NCBI GenBank assembly: GCA_965153455.1
Contig: OZ234503.1
Location: forward strand, 1,674,001 to 1,738,000
DNA: 64,000 bases
Reading direction: 5' to 3'
From: Sphagnum compactum
Taxonomy: Eukaryota; Bryophyta; Sphagnopsida; Sphagnales
Both the position numbers and the translations under genes were made by a program. The notes under the pieces were generated by a model. The model was not told where the DNA came from. It was given only the letters and a program-made list of their open reading frames with translations, and did not search any database. Positions 25,255 through 37,725 of this stretch are shown here, one piece after another (the first letter of the stretch is position 1; every line of letters begins with the position of its first letter).

Positions 25255-26640
25255 TGCCTTATATTATTTATGTTATCTTATTATAAATTATTATAAGCTA
25301 TTATAAATTATTATACCCTAAACTATTATACGTTATTCTATCTTAAGGTATCCTAGTTAGTTTAATAGGCTTTTTACTTGAAGTTATTTTAAATTAAATT
25401 ATTCAACTAACTTTACGCTATACCTTAATTAGGTTATTTTATTTTAAGTTAATATATGTTATTTCAAGTTATACTTTAGGTTTTTCAAGGTCATTTTATT
25501 TTATGTTATTACAGATTATTTTATCCTAAATATAATAACTTAAAATAATCTAAATTAAAATATAATGACCTAAAATAAAATAACCTAGAATAGCCAATAT
25601 AAGCTTATGAAAAATAATTTAGAATAACCAATAGCTTATGATAATATAACTTAGAATATCCAATAATAGAATAACCACCAATAGTCGTAATATAACCTAG
25701 AATAACAAAAAATAGTCACCAATAAAATAACCATCAATAACCACCAATAAAATAACCGTTAAAATAACCACTATTAGGTACCAATAAAATAACCATCAAT
25801 AACCACTAATAAGATAACCACCAATGGCCTACAATATAATAGCTAACAATAACCACTAAAAGAATAGTCGCCAATAGTCACTAATATAATAGCCACTAAT
25901 AACCACCAATAACATATGATAATTTAACCTAAAATAACCACCAATAGCCATTAATAGCCTATGGTAATTTAGCCTAAAAAAACCACCAATAGCCATTGAT
26001 AGAATATTTACTAATAACCATTAATATAATAACCACTAATTGCCATTAATAACCACTAATAAAATAACCATTAATAGCCATCAATAGAATAATTACTAAT
26101 AACTATTAATAGCCGCTAATCAAATAGGCACTAATAGCAACCAATAAAATAACCAATAATAACCACCAATAAAATAACCACAAATAACCTATGGTAGTGT
26201 AACCTAGAATACCCAATAATAACATAAGGTGAAATAATTTTCAATAGCAAAGAAAAATAATAATAGCTTCACATAGCCAAAAATAGCCTAAGATGAAATA
26301 ACTTATAATAGTAAAAAATAACTTATAATAATCACAAATAACTTAAAATGAAATAGCCTAAAGTGAAATAACCTACAATAGCCAAAAATAACTTACAATA
26401 GTAAAAAATAACCTAAAGTGAAATTACCTAAAATAGTTAAAAGTAACATAAAATAACCAAAAATAACTTTGAATAACTAAAATTAACTTAAGGTGAAATA
26501 ATTAAAAATAACAAAAAATAACTGAGAGGAGCCATAAATAGACATAAATAATGTAAGGTGAAATAATTTAGAACAATGAAAAATAGCCCTAGAATAGCTG
26601 AAAGTAGCCTAACAAAGGTAGTATTATTATATTAACAAAA
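25255..26640. repeat. Low-complexity array of TAACC / AATAGCC words with an inverted left arm
   Basis: From about 25530 to 26640 the + strand repeats AATAACCACCAATAGCC-like words dozens of times. The preceding 25255-25520 has the opposite strand bias (TTATTTTAAGTTATT, TTATTATAAATTATTATA). The two parts are partly complementary, so the tract could fold back on itself. Periodicity is loose, about 10-20 bp. Confidence 0.75.
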
Positions 26641-26916
26641 AATTTACATTTATTAAACATTTGTTTTTTCAAAATAATGGCCATTGAAATGTTATTGAAT
26701 ACTGATATTCAAAAAGATATTATTCAAATGATTTTTCACTTTAAAAAATAAATAAATGTAATCATGTACAATATTGAAAAAAATTTAAATTAAATTTTAG
26801 TCATTTCATTTGAACAAAATCTCAATAAGATATAAATTCTCAAAGTTTATGTAATGTTTCAAATGAAGTATTTAATAAACAAAATGCAATGTAACACATT
26901 ATCACAACAAATGTGA

Positions 26917-27120
26917 TGGCTTGATGGTAGGGGTGGTTGCCTTCATTCTAAAGGTAAAGAGATCAAACCTCACAAATGGTGTGTTTGTGGTCAATAATGG
27001 TAAGTTATCGAATATTTTGCTATGTAGTTCCCTAAAATGGATGCTCACTTAAGTTGATTACATGGCCTATGTATTAAGGCTAGGTTTTCAACCTAACATA
27101 GGCAGTGACACGTGTCAATA
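26917..27120 (+). mobile_element. SINE-like, tRNA-promoter-bearing sequence
   Basis: TGGCTTGATGG (26917-26927) resembles an RNA polymerase III A box and GATCAAACCTC (26961-26971) a B box, 33 bp apart, as in tRNA-derived SINEs. No clear poly-A tail or target duplication was found. The 3' limit is a guess. Confidence 0.35.
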
Positions 27121-27431
27121 ATTCATAGGCTAAAAGTCATGAAATTATCAATAATATTAAATATTACATTAAATATTAAATAATTACATTTAATTGATTT
27201 TCATGTTGCCTAGTTAATTAACCAACAAGTGAAATGGTTTGGTAAATTTGTATTTCACTTGAAAGTAATTTCGTTTCACTAAGTATTAGTGAACCAATTC
27301 ACTATCCATAACAATTGGTCCTTATTCATTAGGGGGTTGACCGGTTTCACCATGGTAAAAATGTCCAAATTCATTGAAAATTTAATGAAACCCAGAGTGA
27401 ACTAAGACGCATTTTGGTGTAGTGATATTAA

Positions 27432-27512
27432 TATTGAAACCAAACATGATTCATATTATATTGAAACCAAACATGACTCATATAATATTGAAACCAAACA
27501 TGATTCATATTA
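27432..27512 (+). repeat. Three tandem copies of a 27-bp unit
   Basis: TATTGAAACCAAACATGA starts at 27432, 27459 and 27486. The array begins 8 bp after the CACTA-like right terminus at 27424. Confidence 0.9.
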
Positions 27513-30500
27513 TATAAAAACTATATTTTTTTACATGAGGACCTATATTATAATCAAGTGTATAATTTTGTTTTTAACCATGATGACAAATTTTGAACTT
27601 TTTTGACCATTAAGGACGTTTAGAATCAAAATCAACAACATTCGTTAAAAGGATTCAATACATGTGCATTTAAAAATATAAACACATGTGGCCCTTTTTA
27701 TGAAGTATATTAGAACCCATAATAAATTTGAAAACATTTGATGAAGGTTTGAGTAACAAAAAACACATTCACATTTTCCTAGTGCAATCATGTTTATATA
27801 AACTCAAATTTACCAATGACCTTAAATTTTATGTATCATTTTTCATGAAAATGCAACATTGCCTTCCCTTAAACAACAAAAAACATTTTGTCTTTTAGGA
27901 AGTCTTTATCATTTTATGTTTTTGAAGGTGATAAACATGTTTAAATGCAAACAAAACACACCTAGCTAAGGGCAATTTAAAAACATGCTTTTATGTTTTT
28001 TGTCATATTGGGCCTTTTGGTTCATCCATATATTGTGTTCTATAAATTTGTAGCATGAATGGTTAAGTTTAGCATAGGATTAAAGATGAGTGAACGAAAA
28101 GCAAGATTTAATTGTAGACTTTCCACTACTTTATGACCACTAAACAATTGGGAAAATGATGAACACAACAACCAACAAAGTCAACAAGGACTCAAAAACC
28201 ACCATGAATAGTAAGGAAAAACACAAACATTAACAAAAAAAAAAAAAAAAACTTGAACTTACAATGCAAGAAAGAGAAATTGTAGAGTGGTGATGGGAGA
28301 ACATAGAGCATCATCAACCCACCATAGAACAATAAAACAACATCAACAAGAAAAAGATGAACATCAATAAGAATATTATCAATAACTACAAGGAACATTA
28401 ACAACGTGTTGCAAGATGATGAAAGCAATGGAAAACAATAAAAAGAACATAAAACAGAAAGAGCAAATGAACTTTGGAGAAGGATGTAAAAGTTTCTTGG
28501 TGATGGTGAATGATGAGCCTTCAACCCTATAATGGACATGGAATTAGTTTTTAAAAAAAATTGGACTTAGTTCTAATTTCAATCACAACTCGGAATTAGA
28601 CTACAATTTTTGAATCCATTTAGAATTCATAACACAATTGAAGGGTTGGGTTACCAATTGATTCCAAAACTTGGCTCCTAGGTCGCTTTAATTCTAAATT
28701 GATTCCAAACCTTCCCTAGGTAGCTTTCAGATTAGTTATTTAAAACTCAAATTCAAATGAACTACCATCAAAGTGAAGACTTGCAAAATATTGAGTTTGA
28801 ACAACAAAAATAACACTTTGATATCTTGATTACGATTTTGTAAAATAATAATAAGTTCATGGTTAACATGGTATTGCCTCAACTATTAAAAAACATAAGT
28901 CTTACAATAGCTTTTAGAATATATTATAAATAAAGAAATCAATAATTAAAATAAAGTAAACATGAATGTTATTTCAATGTTGAAGTTTAGTCTTACCAAA
29001 TAATGTATGGTAATGCAATAAGGTGCCATCTAACGACAATAAGCACAAACACATGTAATAACAATGATTGGTGCTACTACATACTTGTCTCTTAGGGTCT
29101 TAGGGCCATTCCAACTTAAGGCATTACAAGTTGACCAAGGTAAACCCTGGTAATAGGTGTGACCTCGTACTTGGATGTTCTAGTCCTTTGTACTAGTATT
29201 TAAATCTAGGCTTAAAACTGAGTACCAAAACCACATTGATCAAGACCATCCACACATATATAAGTAAAACTAGTCTATGTGATGGGAATTCATCACATAC
29301 AATGTTTAAAAACTCCACATTATGAAAATGCTTCATCAAATCCCAAAAAAGCTTTGCCCTTGAACATTTTGAACCTTTTCACCATTGGACAAATATAACA
29401 CAATGTCTTACAACCTAAATGAGAAGATGAAGATTTAAGTTCCAACTCAACCATGACCTCTTCCTGAAGAAAGTGAATGATTAGTTGTCTCTTTTGTTTC
29501 AGCCTAATCCACATTCATCACAAGACTGTGTTACAAAGCTGATTGGATTTTGCCACTCACCTCCTTCTAGAATGTCCATCTATCTTAGGGATGAGACTTT
29601 CATTTTATTTGACATCTTCCCTTTGAAAATCTTTGGATTATATGAACGATGTCAACCTACTTGACTATTCTGTGTTCAATCTCTTCCTGGCCTAAACAAA
29701 ATAAGATGACACTAGAACATTTTTGAATTAGTTGCTTATATGGATGAGTCCAAAATTGATTTAAAAAAATTCCTTCATGTGAGGTCTATCTGTAAGGTAT
29801 AAATATATAATAATAGATTTAATTTTTTTAGTTCTCCAGCTTATATATGATGAATGTCAACACATAAATTATGCCCTGGAACCCCACCCACATACGAAAC
29901 AAATTGACGATTTTTGTGTGTTACAAGACGAAACAAAACTAGAGTTCCAAGACTCGATCAAATCGTGTACAATATCCAGAGCCAACTGTGCCCCGAGCAT
30001 CTTGACAGTCCCCCAGGTAATCCCTTTTTCTTTTGGCATCTATGACTATCTTGCTTTCTCATATGTGCGCTTCTTTTGGAACCAGACTTCGCAAAAGTGG
30101 TCAGCATTTTTGAAGTGCAGTGGTTTATTAAAACCTAAGTCCACCTTCCTTTTTCTATTGCTGCAAATGTGTGTGACAAATTGTCATTTCCCTCCCCCCC
30201 CCCCCCCCCATTGCTTGCTGTCAATAGTAGCATCGTGTTACAACTCTATATTGAAAGCTTCCCAACACACACTTTGTAATCCCACTAGATGTGCGGGTCA
30301 TCCCTAGTTGACTCTCAAACTGCAGGATTGAATTTTTAGCCTTTTGTTTTCCCTCTGCTGAGAGTGAAGAGAATTCGTACCAAGATAGGATTGTAGGGTA
30401 AAGTGTTGGCTTCAACTTGAAATAATTGTGTTTTTAGTGTCACCTCTGCTGCCGCTGGCCAAGTGTGACTAGAATTATGTAACTGCTCCCAAGTGTGAGT

Positions 30501-31061
30501 AGGACCTGATGATGATGGAGCTCAATTGTGACAAAAGTATTTAAAAAGTTACAACAATTTCTAGTGGTGATAATTACTCAAAATTCAATATCTCCTCCAC
30601 CTTAGGTCTAGAAATTTACAAAAATTACCTCCAAAGAAATCCAAGCAATCGCTGGCTTTTAAGTAGTACTACAAGCTTGCCCCAATTTCCCTAATTTTTT
30701 TGATTTTGTTGAATTTTCTTTGACAAGTTATTCAATATTCAATGAATCTTACACCTTAGGTATAAACATTAAAATCACCTCTGTACACCTGCTCATTGAG
30801 GGCTTTCCACCAGTACCAAGAGCATGATGGGGTCCCATGGTTTGGTAGATCTCACCATTGCAAACAAAACTAAACATACGATTTTCATTCATAGATAGGT
30901 GACAACTAGAGACCTTTACGATTCTTTAGATTGTCCTTTTTTTGATTGAATGCTTGTTGCAATGGGAAAAGCACTAGGAGAAATTTTCCTGTGTGTATTC
31001 ATTTGGATGCAACCTTATACCCATGAATATCCTTCTTAAGAAAGAGGAGGGATCTTAAGCC
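27513..31061. other. Intergenic, no gene recognised
   Basis: It contains an A-run at about 28229-28247 and a C-run at about 30195-30209. A 129-codon open frame (29918-30307) spans the C-run and a possible splice donor (CCCCAG|GTAATC near 30016), but no protein family was recognised. Confidence 0.45.
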
Positions 31062-31121
31062 CTTACTCCTTAAGAGTGAAATCGATCTTACATAATTTCC
31101 CTTTCACTCTTAAGGAGTAAG
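31062..31121. repeat. 20-bp perfect inverted repeat (hairpin) with imperfect outer arms
   Basis: 31062-31081 is the exact reverse complement of 31102-31121, with a 20-nt loop. Outside the perfect stem, 31040-31061 and 31122-31141 remain partly complementary (AAGAGG...CTTAAG against CTTAC...CCTCTT). It could be a small foldback transposon or a transcribed hairpin; the sequence alone does not decide. Confidence 0.85.
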
Positions 31122-34100
31122 TGTAAGAACCCTACCCCTCTTACATGTCCTGATATACATATGTTTCACAATAACCTTAACTTGTGCTATATTATTGGTA
31201 AAGCCGACAGATTGGGGGTTTAGGGGTTTAGCTGACAGAAGTTAGCTAACCATTTGACCTCATCCTTAGGCCCTTATTTTAGGAATGTCCCCAATCCTGC
31301 AGCTTTTACCTTATAGAAGTTAAGGTAATGTTCTCTAACCGTGTTAGATGGTTGTATCATTGCTCATGGTCTTGTTGGCTATGCCCAGAAGGGAGAGACC
31401 GTGGAATATTCAGTAGGTGTTACTATCAGTTCATTTTTGGGAACTGCATGGATCATTTCCTATTCTATTGCTGGTTTGAGAACTTGTCATTTTATAAAGT
31501 AAGGGGCTGAGCCCGTACACATTCGGTGGCTTTTTTGAATTTGTCATAAAGTCTGTTATGTGTAGGATAAGGCCCTAGGGTGGGGGTGTTCCCAAAGTAC
31601 AGATGGGGTCCCTCGCAGTAGAGTCCAGCTGCACATTTTGGTAATGTCTTATATCCATAAGCACACGATACGTACTTTAAAAAAAAAAAATTCTTTCACA
31701 GTTGCCTTGTGTTTTGTAATTGGACTAAATTCCACTCACTCCTCCTTGAGGGTCCCAAACCTTCTATGTTTTCTGTCCATTTTCCACTGAGTTGATATGT
31801 AGTTACTTACTGTTGTTGGATACAACAGAATACAGTTTTTTCTACAATAGTAGGGACTTGACTTCATGGCATGTGTGCAATAAACTTTGTAGTTCATCCG
31901 TTTCAATGTAAAATGTATGGGCTGTTAATTATGACTCGACATTAGCACGTAACATGTATTACAATTAACATGTTACAAACGTCAAACTGCGGCAAGTTAG
32001 CATTAACATGGGTACATCCACAAAGTTCAGATCACAAACGTGCCATGAGATTCGAAGGAAAACCACCTTCCATGTAATTATGTCTTTGAAAAGCTTGCAT
32101 TACAAGAAATCTTGTATGCCGACTTGCAAATCTTTAAAGTTTTGGGGGCCTTTATTCTTTGTGTTCATCTATCCCAAGCTTCTGGAAACTCCCAGGTTGG
32201 GTCACTGGGTCGCTCTAAAATGAAATCATTGGTTAGTTGATGCTTGCCAGGTGCTATGGAGGCTTCCTCACACGTTCATTGCAGCAAAAAGATCAAGGGA
32301 AACTTGTAAAGCCATTGGGCTTTACCCTACAATGGATCTTTAACAAAGGATATTTCTTGAGAAAGACAACTTCAAGGTTTGGACACAAATGTCACAAGCT
32401 GACCCTTACGTTCTACTTGATTTTCTTGCTAGTGTATAATGTTGGATTTAACATCATGAATTCCATACTTGATTTCTAGTGTGCGAAACATAGTAAACAA
32501 ATGAAAAAACCTAAAGGTATACAAGCTAGATTGTTAACATCCCCTTTTGGGTGCTACCAAAGGTTTCCATTTTCCATTTATTGACTCCACCCATAGGGAA
32601 GAGACTACACATTGGTGTAGGAAAAGTGTTTCCATCCTTCAACTTAAGCCTTGGTTGCGATTATCTCACTCAGCACTTACCAGTGCACCATTCATTGGAG
32701 ATTCATTATGACTCAGTTGTGGAGTTGAATCACAACTGAGCTACCAATGTTCCACCCATCCTTTAAACCCTCCTAATTCCCCCTTTCTCTACCTAGGTGA
32801 TAATCTATGTAATTGGGCAACGACCATAGGTGAGTAGGGGGCGGGTGTAATTAAATGGCTACTTTGCAAGTAGGTAAATAGGTAAGGCACTTGGTGGCTA
32901 CTAGCTAGATAGATGCATGTGGATGGTAAGTACATAGCTGTGGTTAGTTACCGGATTGAAATATTATGAAAAAGTTTTGTTGTTCACTCGACATTGATCC
33001 TGCATGGTGTCCTCAATAGAACAGAATATAGAAAAGGCCGTATCACTTCAGATTGCTATGTTCTGTACACACTTTATAGCTTTTGAGCATTAACGTATAC
33101 ACAGTTGGACCCCAAATTTTCCTTTGTACTTTAGGTGCAGCTACAGGTAGGGGAATTGCAGTACAGAGCGGGTTATATTGTCTGGTCCTCTGTCCCCATC
33201 CCCTTTGTTTTTCAGTGTCAACCTATTCAACAACGCATTCAACCATCTCAACCATTATCATTAGTTATGTGTAACAATGGTTTCATCCAATTTAGTCTGT
33301 TTCAACCATAATTGATTGTAGGGAGCATCTCACTAACATGGCAACACACCAGTATATCATGTATATTGTTGCGTTCTGACATTTTCATACCTCCTTAATT
33401 CGCTTTTGCACATTCCAAGTTGTTGGTTGGATGAACCTCATAACTCACCCTCTCATGCATCCAATAACCCCTAAGCCCATTGCTCATGTACAATCAGCTA
33501 TGTCCAATAAGTGGCTCAAGCCTTGGTTACCCATAAGCTGGACACTCATACACCTTGACCATACCATGTAATCTTTCTCTCATACTTTCAATGAATGTTT
33601 TGTAAAATTAATGTGCTTCAAATTAAATGTTTTTCGTGTCTATTTGCACATTCTTTAATATCCAAAACATGACATCTATAAACTAAGATGTTTGTTTTAT
33701 TTGTGATCATGTCTTAACCCTCGCAAACCATGGGGCCCCTTACTATGCTTTTGGTATTTTCATATTGGATAATTAAAATTAAAGCTTTAATTTTTCAACC
33801 AATCAATGTCTCTCTATCATATTGATAAATGAGTTCATTGCCTTTTCATTTCACACAAAGATATGTATTTTCTTTTTCATGAAACTCATGTGAAATTTCC
33901 CATTGGCCACCCTATTGCTCATTCTCACATAGTCATCCCAATCAATCATATCACATGAGAAAATACATGAAAAATCTCACATGGACCATCCTATTTTCCT
34001 TTTCATTATTAGCTCGCTTGTTCACATCCCAAACCTTAACATGTGGGGTTGATGATATTTGAATTCACACTTGGGCCAATAAGATGTTTTTACAATTGAG

Positions 34101-35673
34101 TTTTTTTTTGAAAGGTCATGCGTCTTATACCCTTGCAGATGATCTCATTTGGGCCACCTGTGGAAGGTTCACTAGTCCAAATGGATTGATGCTTTTATTA
34201 TGTCAAAGTCTTGAATGGTGTGATGTTCCAAAGTTTTCACTCCTGTTCTCCAATTCCTTGCAAAATGCATGTCCAGGTTAAAGCCAATAACTAACTCCAA
34301 TAGTATTTGGTTTGACATGCACGAAATATTTAATTGGGCACCAGTGCACCATGCAGATGGATGATGCGTGGACAGGAAACACTTTTTTCATTATATTCAT
34401 GTCCAGTAGGTAACCATGGATGTCAGCTATGTACTAACCAGTGTTGGTCAATTATTGATTTTTAAAAATAATTTCCAGGTAAGTTAATTATCAGAAAATT
34501 TTGAGTAATAACTGTCAGATAATCTGATTATAGGCCATAAACTCATTATAGGGTTTTTTTAAAGAATAAAAATAAAAATATTGATTTTTTGTTTTTAAAA
34601 AATTGTATTAGTATTTAAATATTGATAACCTAATTAGCAGCGTTCTTTTTTGTGGCTAGAAATCGCCAAATGGTTACCTGCAGGCATGAAAATTTTAAAA
34701 AGAAAAAAGCCAAAAGCTAGGGATTTTTTTGGCAAAGTAGCGACATTGCCTTGGTCCTCACTCTCACTGTAGCCACTCCTACTTCCATTGCTGATCAACT
34801 TTTCGCCAACCCCACTCCCTTCTCTCATGAGTGATTGCCACCCTCCTCGCCTTCTTTCATTAGCAATAGCCAAACCTACACCTTTGTTTTTACAGGTAGT
34901 CAACATTTATACACAATTATATTTACGTAATCACAAATATTTATGGCTTTGGAGTATATACACGATTGGCAATTTCCTTTTTGAAGATGCCATCACCAAG
35001 CGGAAGGACACGAAGGCCCGATATTGCATTGATGCTTAGTGATAGATGATTTGTTTATTGAGGTAGCTTAAATTTCTTTTCTGGGTCCCCTTTATGTTGG
35101 GGCATTTTTGTTTCTGTACCAAGTTTTGCACATAAAAAAAAATTGCAGGTATATATTTGTTCTTTGAATTTGTTAAAATACACATCAAATGATTGCATAG
35201 GTTGGTTTTCAGCTTTGAAACATATTTTGAAAAGTCATGCAGGTCTATGGAGCAGGATTGAAACTTTTTACTTGATGTTTGTGGAGTTAGTTATCTTGTG
35301 TAATGTGCTGGGGAAGAGTTTGGAGATTGCAGTCTCGACCAGTGTTGTGCGTGCAAAAATAAAAATATTTCTATAATTTTGCGTGATCCAATAAAACAAT
35401 GTATATATATGATTTTACATGCTATGTGTAAAACAATGTAAATATATAACAATCTGAAAAATATGACTTTTAATTTAGGAGGGGAGATTTCATAATGTTT
35501 TTGAAGATAAGCCAGCTAAATGGCCCATTACAAAAAAGAGAAAAGAACCATCAAAATATACACCCACAACTAATTCATATGACTTTGCAAGAAGGTCTGG
35601 TCATTAAAAATATATAATAAAATTATCTATAGAATAAAGAAAAACAACACTATAACCCTGAGTTTATCATAAA
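31122..35673. other. Intergenic, no gene recognised
   Basis: Open frames are 60-90 codons and not recognised. Isolated acceptor- or donor-like sites (for example TTTTTACAG|GT near 34894) did not join into a gene. An A-run lies at about 31679-31690. Confidence 0.4.
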
Positions 35674-35914
35674 CTAGTGTGAACCCGGTGCATAATGCAC
35701 CCGTCGAGCTCCCCCCCGCCCGTGCTGGCCCCCCCCCCCGGCTGGCTGCGTCCAGTGGTCACAGACAGACGGACAGACCCGTGCTGCCCCCCCCCCCCCC
35801 CCGCCTTGCCCCCCGCCCCCCTTTGCTGGCTGCGTCCAGTGGTCACAGACAGTTCCCGTCACTTTTCTCTGCGTCCAGTGGTCACAGACAGACTAACTGA
35901 ATTAATATATTAGA
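35674..35914 (-). mobile_element. 241-bp non-autonomous mini-Helitron
   Basis: On the minus strand the element begins TCTAATATATTAATTC directly after a host A and ends ...CACACTAG directly before a host T. This is the A|TC...CTRR|T arrangement of Helitrons. A hairpin (GGTGCAT/ATGCACC, plus-strand 35687-35701) sits 9 bases before the terminal CTAG. Inside are three copies of a 23-bp unit (35746-35768, 35830-35852, 35869-35891) and long C-runs that separate them. No Rep/helicase coding capacity exists, so it would need an autonomous partner. Confidence 0.75.
35746..35891 (+). repeat. Three copies of a 23-bp unit inside the mini-Helitron
   Basis: The unit starts CTGCGTCCAGTGGTCACAGA and is identical in all three copies as far as I can read. 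The first two are preceded by GCTGG and separated by C-rich sequence. Confidence 0.9.
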
Positions 35915-36470
35915 TAGGGTGAGATTCAAAAAAAAAAAAAACCCCTAGCATTCAAGGGTGGGGGGTGGACCTCAGTTTTGGTGGTGAACTGAGTTTCACC
36001 CTGTCTTTCCTTTTTCTTTAGCGCCTCCACTGTTGCTGCCTATATTTTCACTGCTCCTACTTGTAAAGCTCCTATTATTAGTCTTGAACCTTGTGCATTA
36101 AATGCTGATTTTCAGCATTTCATTTCCAGATTTCATAAAATTTCCTTACTTTGTGGATACCCCTGAAAGAAGGGTTTGGGGTGAAAGGAGGCCCAAATAC
36201 AGGGTGACTTTACAAATAATTTTAGTACTTACACTTACAGGCCCCAAAACATTTACAAGGGGCCGTGTCAGTGTATTTGACAAATATGTAAGTGAATGAT
36301 TTACACTTACACTGGATTTACACACCATGTATATGGCTCTTGACACTTACACGCACAATACTGATCTGGACTCTGGAGTTGCACTGTGCAAAATGCACTT
36401 GTGCTTCTGGACTCACTGTTTGCAAATTTTGTTTGTTGCTTAATATGACTGGGGTTGCAAGTTGGAACTC

Positions 36471-36495
36471 GGGGTGGGGTGGGGTGGGGTGGGGT
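36471..36495 (+). repeat. (GGGGT)5 microsatellite
   Basis: Five GGGGT units in a row, a potential G-quadruplex on the + strand. Confidence 0.9.
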
Positions 36496-37274
36496 TGAGT
36501 TGAGTGTGAGTGCATGCACACTCCTATCACAAATGGGCAAAGTCTTTTAAGACTTGAGTTCAACTCCATTAGCAGTGTATGCGATTACAGTGTGTTTGTT
36601 GTCAAATGCTTTCTTCCCTAATTAATTCAGATATCCAAATTATGCTATGTACATTTTGTTTGGTCATCAAAAGCTGTCTTGATTTAGCATGATAGCCAAT
36701 CACATTACCCAAAAAAAATAAAAATAACCAATTTATTTCACTCTGAAAATTTACAAATAGTCACATTATACACTCTACCTGACTGGGTGTAGCCAGTTAA
36801 GCAACCTTGAAAAAAGAAAGAAAAAAGACGCTGCTAATTAGATGATAATCAAGTCATCCAGGGTAAGTTGTTACATTTTGAAAATTCAATATGAAACCAT
36901 TATCAATTTAATTAGTTATGAAAAAAATCAAGAGTCAGGTGATAAGTTATTAATAATCGACTTGATAATGGAGTCAAAACTCAATACCCAACTAACACTA
37001 GTACTAACCATCCACATGCATCTTACTCACCTAATAGCCACCAAGTGCATTACCAAGTCACCTACTTATATGTGATAATCACTTACATTCCCTACCTACT
37101 GATCTGTGGCATGTACTGGCTCACATAAAGACCTAAAAACCTATTTGCAGATATCTTTATCCATCATAAAAGACTTGAAGGTGTTTTTTGCCTTTGATAC
37201 TTGGCAGTTACCAATCGAGTATTGTTGGAAAAAATAAATAAAAAATAAAAAATGAGGAACAATCTTTATGTAAT
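36496..37274. other. Intergenic, nothing recognised
   Basis: AT-rich, no repeat or gene seen. Confidence 0.4.
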
Positions 37275-37372
37275 GTAAAGCCCTTGGGGGCAAGCTTTAC
37301 CAAATTCGGGCCTCCACTCAGCTTCACCTTGCAAGGCCCTTATTCAAGTAAAGCCAGCCCCAAGGGCTTTAC
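37275..37372. repeat. Inverted repeat, foldback-like
   Basis: GTAAAGCCCTTGGGG (37275-37289) is complementary to CCCCAAGGGCTTTAC (37358-37372). A secondary pair (GGGCCT / AAGGCCC) lies inside. A similar GTAAAGCC...GGGCTTTACCCTAC word occurs near 32308-32330, so this may be a small dispersed family. Confidence 0.7.
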
Positions 37373-37497
37373 CCTACACATAGGTCCTAGATCCTGGGAA
37401 GGGGTAAGTAGGAGGGTTTAGAGGATAATTTACCAAAGGGTGGAACCTTGGTAACTCAGTTGTAGTTTATCAAAAACTTATTCATAACAGGTTTCCA

Positions 37498-37725
37498 ATG
37501 GATGGTGCACTGGCGGGTGCTTGGGTCACATTATCCCTTGCTCTCTTCTTCATCATATTCTTTGCCAAAAAATTGCCTTTCACTATTCCGTGCACAGCTT
37601 GTGGAAGGGAGAGCATGCAATTTGAAAGATTCTTTGATTGCACCACGAAGTTGAAACTTTTTTTTCACCTTTTTTTGAAAAAAAATGTACAAATCAATGA
37701 AGATTTTTTCATTTGTTGGATATGA
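37498..37725 (+). other. Small open frame with a hydrophobic N-terminus, doubtful
   Basis: The 75-codon frame begins MDGALAGAWVTLSLALFFII, which would form a membrane segment or signal anchor followed by KKLP. It starts right after a CAGGTTTCCA context. No homolog is recognised and the later part is low-complexity. It may be chance, or a decayed first exon of a membrane-anchored protein. Confidence 0.15.

Larger units (their letters stand above)
23820..27424. mobile_element. Candidate CACTA-like element(s): a left-type and a right-type terminus around repeat arrays
   Basis: CACTACTAGAATTC begins at 23820 and is followed by many GACTAGTC / TTTTGACTA motifs to about 24105, typical of subterminal repeats. 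The reverse complement of the sequence ending at 27424 begins CACTACACCAAAATG and is followed by GTTCACT/AGTGAAC motifs. Because the two ends have different subterminal motifs and the flanking triplets (ATG, ATA) differ, they may be the ends of two different, nested or truncated elements. No transposase frame was seen between them. Confidence 0.35.

Noticed and set aside
30195-30209. Poly-C run as a regulatory or assembly feature
   Set aside because: A homopolymer of 15 C is within normal variation and may include sequencing error; nothing else supports a role.
34634-35376. Open frames and splice-like sites suggesting a gene
   Set aside because: Segments do not join in phase, are partly low-complexity, and no family was recognised.
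35679-35913. Pro-rich open frames on the + strand
   Set aside because: They are translations of the poly-C tracts and 23-bp repeats of the mini-Helitron.
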